Assembly (NCBI GenBank): GCA_048013815.1
Contig: CM106585.1
Span: forward strand, 24,056,001-24,120,000
From: Setoptus koraiensis
Lineage: Eukaryota; Arthropoda
Direction of reading: 5' to 3'
DNA length: 64,000 nucleotides
Of this stretch, positions 24,187 through 32,256 are shown one piece after another. Under the pieces are notes generated by a model that saw only the letters and a list, made by a program, of their open reading frames with translations, was not told where the DNA came from and did not search any database. The number at the start of each line of letters is the position of its first letter. Within the stretch, counting starts at the first letter, position 1. The position numbers and the translations under genes are program-made.

Positions 24187-25698
24187 TCACTTATCTCCAT
24201 CAACATCGTCTTCTTCATTGGTGTCGCTGTGAATCGTCTTATTTGTCTCAATAGACGGCAGCAGATCACAAGCTTGATTCAATTCATACTGATAATCTAA
24301 CAATGGACATTGTAATCTAGCCAAACGAGCATTTAAACACCAGCTTAATTGATTACATAATGTTGTTGTATACCAATCCAAAGCTTTTATCACACGACTA
24401 GTTGTTTGTTTCAATGTTAGACAAGCCCAAACAAGCCTCATCGTGCCCAACAAATGATGTTTGTTATATTTATTCGTTAATTTCATTATTAATTGAGGCT
24501 TGTTAGTTGCCAGCGATCTAAACAAACGTAACTGTTCAATTTTGGGCTTTAAACAAGTTGCGTCATTACTATCATTATAATTGTTGTCGTTGTAATTTTT
24601 CTTTTCTCTATTTCTGACAATACTATCATTACTGTTACTATCACCGCTACTGGTTTTTCCTAATTTACTCAAAGCTGATTCTTGTTCCTCAATTTTTACC
24701 ATCATGTTCATTAGTTCACACATACTCTTCTCCACTATTGAATTTATACTTTCTACTTTACTATTCGTTGATGTGTCCATTAGCTCGATAGATGTGTCCA
24801 TTTCTATAAGCTTGCAAACGGAACTAAGACACTTCCGTGAACTATTGGTAACGTATTTTTTGAATAATTCAATGAACAAATTCTTGATTAATCCATTACG
24901 TTCCATCAGCAATTGAAATTGTTCCATCAATAGCCGATGTTGAAAATCGCACGTTCGCTCGGCTGGAGTGCTAGTATCTTTCAGCCAAATCCAAGATGTA
25001 TCATCTGCTGACATATCAATTAGTACAAACAACATCTCGGCCATCGTTAATTTTCGCTCACTATCCGTTCTTTGCAGAGCTTTTAATTGTTGCTTTGAAT
25101 CAGATATTGCCGATTGTGGACTAACTGCTGATTGTATTTCACTCAAAACATTCTTTTCTTTGCCTTTTATCAGCAACATCGTGCTCTCAAACATGTGACT
25201 CATTGGAGTCAACAGCGGCGATACCAGTTTCTCTGTTAGACCAATAAACGCCCTTGGTGAGATACCTTTTGGCAAATCTTTTTGTAGCATCACATAATGT
25301 ATTCCAGACTTTTGAATCAGACGCAACTTTTCCATCAATTCATTCAGTCGTTTGAAGTCTCCGATGGGCTTGACTAGATTTAAATCAATATTCTCTAAAT
25401 CACTTTCGGGACTCCGCCAATAAGACCATTGATGTTGGTGAGCGGCACCCTGAGTCATGATGTCTATTGTTTGTTTGATGGCTCGCTTAAGATGAAAACG
25501 ATTCATCTCTTTGGCATCGTTACGATTAGAATTTCCGCTTGAGGTCTCAACATCAAAACTGACATTATCGGGACACATAACGTGTGTAGCCGAGTTGCTC
25601 CAAACAACAATAAGCGATAACAAACAAATTGACCATCTCATGTAGTTAGTTTCATGATGATATTGATGCTGACCATAACTGCTTTCTTTAGCCATCAT
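24187..25698 (-). CDS. Unrecognised, probably secreted 503-residue protein nested in the rhotekin intron
   Basis: This is a single uninterrupted reading frame from two adjacent ATGs (25698) to a stop at 24187. I do not recognise the family. Residues 20-38 (MRWSICLLSLIVVWSNSATH) look like a signal peptide; the in-frame Met20 (25641) would place it exactly at the N-terminus and may be the real start. The mature part has balanced composition, predicted mostly helical, with Leu/Lys-rich amphipathic stretches (residues 105-160 and 255-300). It has several Cys (around 42, 249 and 300, and a cluster at 435-480 including LVWACLTLK, TTTLCNQLSWCLNARL and LQCPLL), an Asn/Asp-rich linker near 360-385 and an acidic C-terminal tail. 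Normal composition over 500 residues, unlike the surrounding intron, supports a real gene. It may be a rapidly evolving lineage-specific secreted protein. Confidence 0.6.
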   Translation of the reverse strand: MMAKESSYGQHQYHHETNYMRWSICLLSLIVVWSNSATHVMCPDNVSFDVETSSGNSNRNDAKEMNRFHLKRAIKQTIDIMTQGAAHQHQWSYWRSPESDLENIDLNLVKPIGDFKRLNELMEKLRLIQKSGIHYVMLQKDLPKGISPRAFIGLTEKLVSPLLTPMSHMFESTMLLIKGKEKNVLSEIQSAVSPQSAISDSKQQLKALQRTDSERKLTMAEMLFVLIDMSADDTSWIWLKDTSTPAERTCDFQHRLLMEQFQLLMERNGLIKNLFIELFKKYVTNSSRKCLSSVCKLIEMDTSIELMDTSTNSKVESINSIVEKSMCELMNMMVKIEEQESALSKLGKTSSGDSNSNDSIVRNREKKNYNDNNYNDSNDATCLKPKIEQLRLFRSLATNKPQLIMKLTNKYNKHHLLGTMRLVWACLTLKQTTSRVIKALDWYTTTLCNQLSWCLNARLARLQCPLLDYQYELNQACDLLPSIETNKTIHSDTNEEDDVDGDK

Positions 25699-26915
25699 TC
25701 ATTGATAAAATAGCGCAACACTATTTATTTAGCTAAGTATGGTGCGAAAAAAGTTATCTCGCTGCTTATCTTGGTGTTTTGATCTATGTTTCCTTATTAT
25801 TTAATTAAAGGCAGCGGTCTTTTAATTAATCGTTTTGGCTATTATGCAGAGAAAAGCCTGAGTAGAACAAAACAACAGCCAACAACAATCTTCATTAAAA
25901 ATGGTTTGTGTAAATTTTGTTTCTCAAGATGCTGTCGTGATCTATTGCCTATTATTCTTGTCGTTCCTTGTGTTACTCACAAAATGAATTACATCCGCGA
26001 CAAGAAGACATACTATAGAATAATTCAATTTTCAGATCATCAACATGATAAAAAGTTGAATAATTAACAATAAAGAGGGCTTGCTAGTTATGCTGATTAG
26101 TGTTGTTACTGTATTTATTGTTGTGTTCACTACGGCCATTAATTGAAATAAGCCCGCACTGTGCTCTACTACCTGGTTCAAAAGTCGTGATTTATCTGCT
26201 TATTTATGAATGAGATGTAATTGATTAGCATCGATACAATGTAAAAATACCTAACATTCAGTTGGTTGCAACTAATTATCGGAATTAACATAAAGATTTA
26301 CTCTTCCAGTAATATGAAGTGCCAATGAGTTATTGTAGTTGAGAAAGTTGTTTTCTCCACTTAGAGGCTAAATTTAAACCCAGCTATCACAACAAATATA
26401 GGAATCTATTTTTGTAATCAGAGCTCAAGCATTCCATGAGAAGTCTAGATTTCTCTCACTGTTTTGTCAACATCGATTTATGTGGAAGCCAATAATTCAT
26501 TCTGTGTCTAGTGATTCATTATTATCATGCAAATTATCATTTTTAATTGCAATAAAGTATTTGGGAGTCCCTAATTATTCCGATACTTTTCGCTACACAT
26601 GGAGTTGAACCAAGGCAAATACTTGCCGAACGAAGAAACTCATATATTAGATATTTTCAATCGCTGAAGGTTTGCAATATTGAAGCATTCTCTTTGACAT
26701 ATCCATCAGCATACCTGTCTATAATACATTTATGTGGCAAAACTGTGCCAATTGAGCGAGACAAAATAACAGCACAAAATACGATACGCTTATATTCATC
26801 GGGCAATTCCATGTCCTTATTCGTTACTATTTCTAGCAACAATATTTATTTCTTTATTATAAGACTCTAACCAATTGTTTATTCTATTAATCTCGGATCA
26901 CCTGAAAATATTTAG
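25699..26915. other. Rhotekin intron, right end, with acceptor at 26914-26915
   Basis: AT-rich DNA without a supportable gene. A 61-codon frame on the minus strand (26657-26842) has ordinary-looking composition but begins with a non-ATG codon just after an in-frame stop, so it is not called. The intron ends ...AATATTTAG, followed by GAC TTT GAC TTG in phase 0. The pyrimidine tract is weak. Confidence 0.6.
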
Positions 26916-28550
26916 GACTTTGACTTGGAACAAAAGATCGATAATGAAATCCGAATCAGGGAGGGAACCAGTGCTTTGTTGGCAAACGCCAAACACGAGT
27001 TGCAACAACTGGAGATAGAAAAATGTTTGTTAACATCGGATCAAAGGATGAATTGTTATGCAGCTGATTTGCAACAAAGACGTTTATTAGTTAGTGAGAA
27101 GAAGAAATTGCAGGAACAGCAACAACAACAGGAATCTAATTATTACAACCAAAAACATCACCACCAAGGACCTATATCACCCAAGCATAATAATAGGCGT
27201 CCATTTAGCCAGAATGCATTGTCTCCTTCAAACTCTGGCAAATCAAATACTAGGAATAATGCTGGCGTTATAGTAGCCAGACAAGACCATCAAGTATCAT
27301 CAAATGGAAAATTAAGCAGTAATAATAATTACAATATCAATGGAGCAACAATAACCAGCTCCTTGGTTGTAGACTCAAAGTCAATTGTCACTGTCAGTGA
27401 TATTAGAATACCATTAATGTGGCGAGATGTTGATCATTTCAAAAATCGTGGCGAATACAAGCGCTATGCAATATTTTGTTTGTTGAGAATAGATTCTCAA
27501 ATCTATGATACACAATTAATAGGAAATGTCGACAGACAAATAACGGACATAACATTTGATGATTTCACTGTCACCTTTAGCGATATACCGCATAATTTTC
27601 AATTGTTATTGGAGGTCTATAGTTGTGTCTACATGGAAGAGTTCTCTATTGCCAGTACACCCAGGAAATTGAAACGCAAATTAACCAATTCAGTTAGTCG
27701 AGCCATGGGCAGAAGAATGGCCACTGCATCGGCTAGTTATACACGAGAATTACAAGCTTATGATAAAAGTTACCGATTCGACATGATAGCTAGCGCTACA
27801 TTGCACTTGGATGATGCTTCTAATTCTATCAAGACTTACGATCTGATGATAATAAATGGTTCTGCGAATGGTCAGACTACTTCATCTAGTCCGTCATATC
27901 ATCTGGGTACTTCAAGTGCAAATCTATTTAATATAAGTCAATCAAATAAGAACAACATTCCGTTATTTGGTCATTTCTGCTGTCGTTTAGAAGTTAAGCC
28001 GGACTGCCTAGACAAGATAGCGCGCTCGGGATATCTGAAAGTTCTAACTGTCAATCAATCGCACAACAATAAACAGCGAAATAACAGGGACTCGTCTATA
28101 TCGGCCAAAGCCCAGGCCCTGAAGATGTCAACTTTATCAATGTCGTCAGCAGTGTTATATTGGGGAATGTTGCGCAATTTTCAATTGCAACTATGGCCTA
28201 TCAATGAGAGAATCAGTCCTGTATTAAAAGGCGAACTTGTGATGCCTTCCATGGATTTCATGCCCCATATTGTTGTGCCTGTTGACAGTACCACACAAAT
28301 CTTAAGAGCATCAAATTCTACCTTGACACTAGACACTAGCATGGGATGTTTCATCATAAGCGCCAATCACGGGCTCGAGTATGGCCAAGCGGTCATCGAG
28401 CTGACAAGCTGGCTTAGATCGATAGAGCAACATATACATGACAGCCGTTTGTGGTATCATGTGACGCACCACTTAATGTCTCCGTCAAAACACAATGACG
28501 AAGACGATGATAATGTATACAACAAAACAACAACAAGAACTTTGATCTGA
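26916..28550 (+). CDS. Rtkn: Rhotekin, second (main) coding exon
   Basis: This exon encodes residues 245 to about 788 of rhotekin, a scaffold that binds active Rho through its N-terminal HR1 coiled coil. DFDLEQKIDNEIRIREGTSA at the exon start matches the HR1 domain of vertebrate rhotekins (LQRKLDHEIRMREG). A polyGln/His-rich linker follows (about 310-395). The anillin-homology/C2-like domain (about 402-620) has the signatures VSDIRIPLMWRDVDHFKN, YAIFCLLRI, ITDITFDDFTV, EVYSCVYMEEFSIASTPRKL and LFGHFCCRLEV. A PH domain follows (about 640-770, VLYWGMLRNFQLQLW to LTSWLRSIEQHIHDSRLW). The domain order is exactly that of RTKN/RTKN2. It joins in phase 0 with the exon ending at 3547. It terminates 95 bp from the stop of a convergent gene. 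Confidence 0.92.
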   Translation, partial: DFDLEQKIDNEIRIREGTSALLANAKHELQQLEIEKCLLTSDQRMNCYAADLQQRRLLVSEKKKLQEQQQQQESNYYNQKHHHQGPISPKHNNRRPFSQNALSPSNSGKSNTRNNAGVIVARQDHQVSSNGKLSSNNNYNINGATITSSLVVDSKSIVTVSDIRIPLMWRDVDHFKNRGEYKRYAIFCLLRIDSQIYDTQLIGNVDRQITDITFDDFTVTFSDIPHNFQLLLEVYSCVYMEEFSIASTPRKLKRKLTNSVSRAMGRRMATASASYTRELQAYDKSYRFDMIASATLHLDDASNSIKTYDLMIINGSANGQTTSSSPSYHLGTSSANLFNISQSNKNNIPLFGHFCCRLEVKPDCLDKIARSGYLKVLTVNQSHNNKQRNNRDSSISAKAQALKMSTLSMSSAVLYWGMLRNFQLQLWPINERISPVLKGELVMPSMDFMPHIVVPVDSTTQILRASNSTLTLDTSMGCFIISANHGLEYGQAVIELTSWLRSIEQHIHDSRLWYHVTHHLMSPSKHNDEDDDNVYNKTTTRTLI

Positions 28551-28617
28551 TAAGAATAATAATAATAATTTGAATTGTTGTTTCAATAATACTCGCGTCA
28601 CGAATATTATTTATATT

Positions 28618-28623
28618 TTTATT
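28618..28623 (-). terminator. Poly(A) signal AATAAA for the convergent minus-strand gene
   Basis: A canonical AATAAA on the minus strand, about 23 nt beyond the stop codon of the gene at 28646-29716. If used, the 3' UTR is very short and lies in the 95 bp shared with the rhotekin 3' end. Confidence 0.6.
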
Positions 28624-28645
28624 ACAGAAATATAAATTTAATACA

Positions 28646-29716
28646 TTAATACATCTTACAGTAATCGTGTTCTCTAAGAGCAGGATTAGTGAAGGACACT
28701 TTGGTTGTCGCCGATGAGTTACTAGCTATTATTACAGTTGGAAGCTGGATAGATTTCATACTGAGGGTGTTGCTTTTGTTAGAAAGCTTGTGATTAGTTG
28801 TTAACGATTCCTTACACTGTTTTTTAACTAATTTGGGCCTTGTCGCCAGCAACGATGTGCCACAGGAGGTTCGTTTGGTCTGAGCCTTTGGTTGCTTTTG
28901 TTTCCTTGTTGGCTCTATTGATGAAATTTTTTTTACATTGGTTCTAGTGGTACCATTATTAGCGGTGGCCTTGGCGTGAGGCCGCTGATTGACGTTTGCT
29001 ACTGCCGCTGCTGCTGTTGTTGTAGACGATGTCGTGTTATTAGTTGTTATTGATGTTTGCTGTTGATGAATCATAATTGAGGGACACGTTGGGGTAGAAG
29101 GCGGCAAAGTGGCCATCGACGGCAAAGTTTGCATTACTGACAAAGCTGGTGCTACTGACGGCAAATTAGTTTGCTGTTGCATCGATGGCATAGTGGCCAT
29201 CTGAGGCATGGCCATTAAAGGCGACATAGTTTGCATTGTGGCCGGCATGTTGTTAACCGGCATATTGGGTATTGTTTGCATGGTTGTTGCAGGCATTGTG
29301 GGTATTGTCTGCATAGTAGGCATCGTTTGTTGTTGCGGCATGATGGTGGTGGACTGCATCGTTTGCAACGGCGACAAAGGCGGCGTTGGCAGAGGCGACA
29401 TCCAATCGAGATTGCCAAGGAATAGATTGAGTTCGCTGTCAATCTTACGATCGTAATCGTTTAGGTCTTGATGATTGTGCATGAAACCATAATTATTGAA
29501 CATGTTCATCTCGTCCTCGAACATTTGAAATAAGAGACTGTCCTGTGTCATTTGTTGGTCATTGTTTGTTGTTGCTGTTAAATTGTGTTGCTGTTGTTGT
29601 TGATACATGCCGCTGTAGCTGCCGCTTGCGTTGCCATTGCTGTAATAACCGGCGAGACCGCCATTATTTGTACTGTAATAATCTGTAAGCGAATAATCTA
29701 TCCTGTTGTTTGCCAT
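28646..29716 (-). CDS. Low-complexity protein with a Myc-box-I-like motif (possible transcription factor)
   Basis: A 356-residue single-exon frame with ATG at 29716. The N-terminus is Tyr/Asn/Gly/Gln-rich. Residues about 60-110 are acidic and hydrophobic (LLFQMFEDEMNMF, then SELNLFLGNLDWMSP), like an activation domain. These are followed at once by LPTPPLSP, identical to the core of vertebrate c-Myc box I, whose Thr58/Ser62 form the GSK3/Fbw7 phosphodegron. Residues 115-215 are an imperfect Met/Pro/Thr/Gln repeat (TMQTIPTMP-like). The C-terminal third is basic (KQKQPKAQTKR, RPKLVKKQ) and may carry nuclear localisation signals. No bHLH-zipper or bZIP is present in this exon. A sequence TGTAAGA just before the stop could be a splice donor, so a missing C-terminal exon is possible. 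Other proteins also use this degron, so Myc identity is not claimed. Confidence 0.6.
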   Translation of the reverse strand: MANNRIDYSLTDYYSTNNGGLAGYYSNGNASGSYSGMYQQQQQHNLTATTNNDQQMTQDSLLFQMFEDEMNMFNNYGFMHNHQDLNDYDRKIDSELNLFLGNLDWMSPLPTPPLSPLQTMQSTTIMPQQQTMPTMQTIPTMPATTMQTIPNMPVNNMPATMQTMSPLMAMPQMATMPSMQQQTNLPSVAPALSVMQTLPSMATLPPSTPTCPSIMIHQQQTSITTNNTTSSTTTAAAAVANVNQRPHAKATANNGTTRTNVKKISSIEPTRKQKQPKAQTKRTSCGTSLLATRPKLVKKQCKESLTTNHKLSNKSNTLSMKSIQLPTVIIASNSSATTKVSFTNPALREHDYCKMY

Positions 29717-29937
29717 GTTGTAAATGATGATGATTCTTTTTTAAATATGTGCGAGTGTTAATTATTAGATCTAATATGTATCGGTTATTGATGTTGTTGT
29801 TGTTGTCAATTAGTTGAAATAGTAATAATGATAAAGTAGCATGGTTACGATAACTAATGGTAATGGTAATATCACAATTGAGGAGTAGAATTGTAGTGAT
29901 CAAGCAAGAGAGCGAGAGTGTGTGTGAGTTAGCGAGT

Positions 29938-30001
29938 GTGAGCGACTCACTCACTGTGTGAGTGTGTGTGTGTGTGCGTGCGTGTGTGTGTGTGTGTGTG
30001 T
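29938..30001. repeat. Interrupted (GT)n microsatellite
   Basis: Mostly GT dinucleotides with GC interruptions, upstream of the minus-strand gene that starts at 29716. Confidence 0.85.
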
Positions 30002-30638
30002 GCGGCGTCGACGACGACGACGATGGCGACGACGAGTGCTAGTGTGCGTAAGAGTGTGAGAGTTAGTGAGTCTAGAGTGGACAGTTTGCAATGCCTTCTT
30101 ACAAGGTTCGCCTAAAGTCCGTTTGGAGGCGTCGTTTGCTATCCCAATGCCACAACACAGTCGGCTGCCCGCTCGCTGCTATAGTGACCAGTGGACAAGA
30201 GGCGCGCTACGCTATTGTTATAATCGTGCGTGTGTGTGTGTGTGCTGTGTGTCGTCAACAAGCAGCAGTGAGTATGATAATGCGAGCGCATTGTTAAGCC
30301 GCTTTGGGCGCCTCTTGCGGCTTTTGTTTGAACGAGAGCGCACGGCAGTGAGAGCACACGATGCGGCTGTGATACAATGCTGCCGTGATACTCTAGCCTG
30401 AACTGTAGTAGCGCCAGTGCTGCCAAAGTGCACTGCAGACAAGATCGAATGTTTGCTGGAGATAGAATTCGCTCATTCACAAACCACGGTGACGACGATG
30501 ACACACACACGCACACACAGACTCACGAGAGACGAACAAAGGGTCACGCAAAGAGTGGAACAAACGAACGAACAAACAGTTGGTCGTTGTGGCCAGTTTG
30601 TGTGGAACACGCTGTCTCTTTGTGTGTCTGCAGTAGTT

Positions 30639-30711
30639 TGTCGTGTGTGTGTGCGTGTGTGTGTGTGCGTGTGTGTGTGTGCGTGTGTGTGTGTGCGTGT
30701 GTGTGTGAGCA
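30639..30711. repeat. Interrupted (GT)n array with regular GC phase
   Basis: GT repeats interrupted at nearly regular spacing by GC (GTGTGTGTGTGC units). It forms a higher-order dinucleotide array in the presumed shared promoter. Confidence 0.85.
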
Positions 30712-30940
30712 CAGAGTGCAGACAGTAGAGTGAAAGCGGCGCGCCAGCATCATCGACGGCGCGGTGTCGGCGCTCCATTTTGTATTCACGTTGAGCACGC
30801 CTGTTCGCCGCATCGACAGCGCGCCGAGTCGCGCCGGTCGCGCCGGTCGCGCCGCACACACACTCACTCACGCTTACTCACACGCAACGTCTGTCTGCCT
30901 GTGTGTGTGTCCAGCCTGCACATGCCGGTGTGCTGGAGCC

Positions 30941-30970
30941 GGTACTATTAGGTACTATTAGGTACTATTA
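30941..30970. repeat. Three tandem copies of GGTACTATTA
   Basis: Three exact 10 bp copies. Each contains GTAC, and a partial fourth follows. They lie about 300 bp upstream of the HP1-like start codon. Confidence 0.85.
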
Positions 30971-31275
30971 GTGTACCCACAACGTGTACAACGTGTGTGC
31001 TGTAGTGCGCCAGTACAGTGTGTACAATAATAGTGCAGTGTGCAGCGCATTCTCTTTGTGCACTGCACACTGTGCAACATTGAACGAGTGTTCCAACAGC
31101 TGATCGTGTTAGGAATTTCTGTGTTGTGAGTCAACATCAACTCATCATCGTCATCGCTAATCTGATACAATCAATTCGTACACTTTGTTTAGTACAAAGT
31201 TTGTACGATTGATATTACACTGTACAAACTGGCCACACTCATAAGATTAACTTAAACCATCTCTCAATTATTATC

Positions 31276-32037
31276 ATGGTCAATCAGGCTAAGAGGAAGG
31301 GCCCGCCAGTTATTGATTTATCAGATGATGACGACGACGACAGTCCAAATGAACGACTAACATCAGAAGACATTAGTGAATTGGAGAGAAGGCTACCAGG
31401 CGAGCCAGAAACAAGTACACTAGCCACCACTTCTACCTCTAATGGTAGCACTGCTTCACACACCAAATCGGACAGCCGCTTATTATCAGATGAAACACCT
31501 GACACTAGAAGCACAACATCTGCCTGTTCATCATCATCATCATCATCGTCGGGCAGCTCGACAGCCTCAACAGCGTCAACATCATCACAATCTGACAGCA
31601 AGCAAGAAGAAGATGAGGTTGTAACAATCAACAACAATCAAGAGGATCTTGAGGAATGGACTGTCAAAGAGGTCCTAGATAAGAGGCCCACCAAAGACGG
31701 AACAGGATTTGAGTATCTTCTTAAATGGGATAATTATGACGGACCTCCTTCGTGGGAACCCGAGAGTAACTGCCTGTGCACAAAATTAATTAAGAAATTT
31801 GAAAGTAATGCGAAGAAATTGCAACAGAACCAACCCCCAAGTCAAAGGATCAAAGTAAGAAAGCTAGTTCCTCAAAATATTATCGGCAGCGTTAAAAAAC
31901 ATGACAATAATATGCTTCTAGTAGTCAAATGGGTCGGTGTGGAAGAACCAGAGCTCATACCGCTCAATGTTTTCAGAGAAAATTACCCCCAAAAGCTCAT
32001 TGACTTCCTTGTAGATCATGTCGTGTGGCAAAATTAA
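31276..32037 (+). CDS. HP1-family protein with short hinge and N-terminal SUMO-interaction-like motif
   Basis: An intronless 253-residue protein. The chromodomain at about 125-180 (EEWTVKEVLDKR, YLLKWDNYDGPPSWEPESN) reads methyl-lysine histone H3 in this family; the aromatic cage is Trp128 (usually Tyr), Trp151 and Tyr154. The chromoshadow domain at about 195-253 (KLVPQNIIGSVKK, LLVVKWVGVEEPELI, KLIDFLVDHVVWQN) keeps the Ile and Trp used for dimerisation and PxVxL-partner binding. The presence of both domains makes this HP1 (CBX1/3/5-like) rather than Polycomb. The hinge between domains is only about 15 residues, whereas typical HP1 hinges are longer, basic and RNA/DNA-binding. The N-terminal extension is long (124 residues), Ser-rich, and starts with VIDLSDDDDDD, a textbook SUMO-interaction pattern. 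It is followed 219 bp downstream by another intronless gene. Confidence 0.9.
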   Translation: MVNQAKRKGPPVIDLSDDDDDDSPNERLTSEDISELERRLPGEPETSTLATTSTSNGSTASHTKSDSRLLSDETPDTRSTTSACSSSSSSSSGSSTASTASTSSQSDSKQEEDEVVTINNNQEDLEEWTVKEVLDKRPTKDGTGFEYLLKWDNYDGPPSWEPESNCLCTKLIKKFESNAKKLQQNQPPSQRIKVRKLVPQNIIGSVKKHDNNMLLVVKWVGVEEPELIPLNVFRENYPQKLIDFLVDHVVWQN

Positions 32038-32139
32038 CTTAACTTGTTTTTATTTTTATAATAATTGCATATAACTAATAACCACGTGATTGTAAAAATG
32101 CAACTGACGCGCCCTCTGACACAAGATTCTAGCAAATCA

Positions 32140-32145
32140 AATAAA
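32140..32145 (+). terminator. Poly(A) signal AATAAA for the HP1-like gene
   Basis: A canonical hexamer about 100 nt after the HP1-like stop and 110 nt before the next start codon. It fits separate, closely spaced transcripts. Confidence 0.65.
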
Positions 32146-32256
32146 CCTACACTGATTACCATTGTTATGTCATGGTGACTATTTAATGATTCTACTATTT
32201 ATTATTATCATTATTGTTTTATTATTACAACAAAATTATACTCTAATAGACTAACA

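Larger units (their letters stand above)
29717..31275. promoter_or_regulatory. Probable divergent promoter region with GT repeats and CpG-containing DNA
   Basis: This 1.6 kb interval lies between two divergent genes and should carry both promoters. It is richer in G+C and CpG than the flanks (for example GGCGTCGACGACGACGACG near 30004 and CGCGCC stretches near 30740-30850). It holds interrupted (GT)n arrays (29938-30001, 30639-30711), a 10 bp tandem repeat (30941-30970) and an imperfect 14 bp inverted repeat (31036-31049 with 31059-31072). ORFs of 60-130 codons on both strands here are Val-Cys and Thr-His products of the GT array and are not genes. No TATA box was assigned. Confidence 0.5.

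Noticed and set aside
26657-26842. 61-codon minus-strand frame before the rhotekin acceptor, considered as a cyclin-like fragment
   Set aside because: It begins with a non-ATG codon just after an in-frame stop, has no acceptor at the start, and the resemblance to a cyclin box is too slight.
29940-30951. Many overlapping 60-130 codon frames on both strands
   Set aside because: They are products of GT/CA microsatellites (Val-Cys or Thr-His runs) and GC-rich simple sequence, mirror one another across strands, and show no domain.
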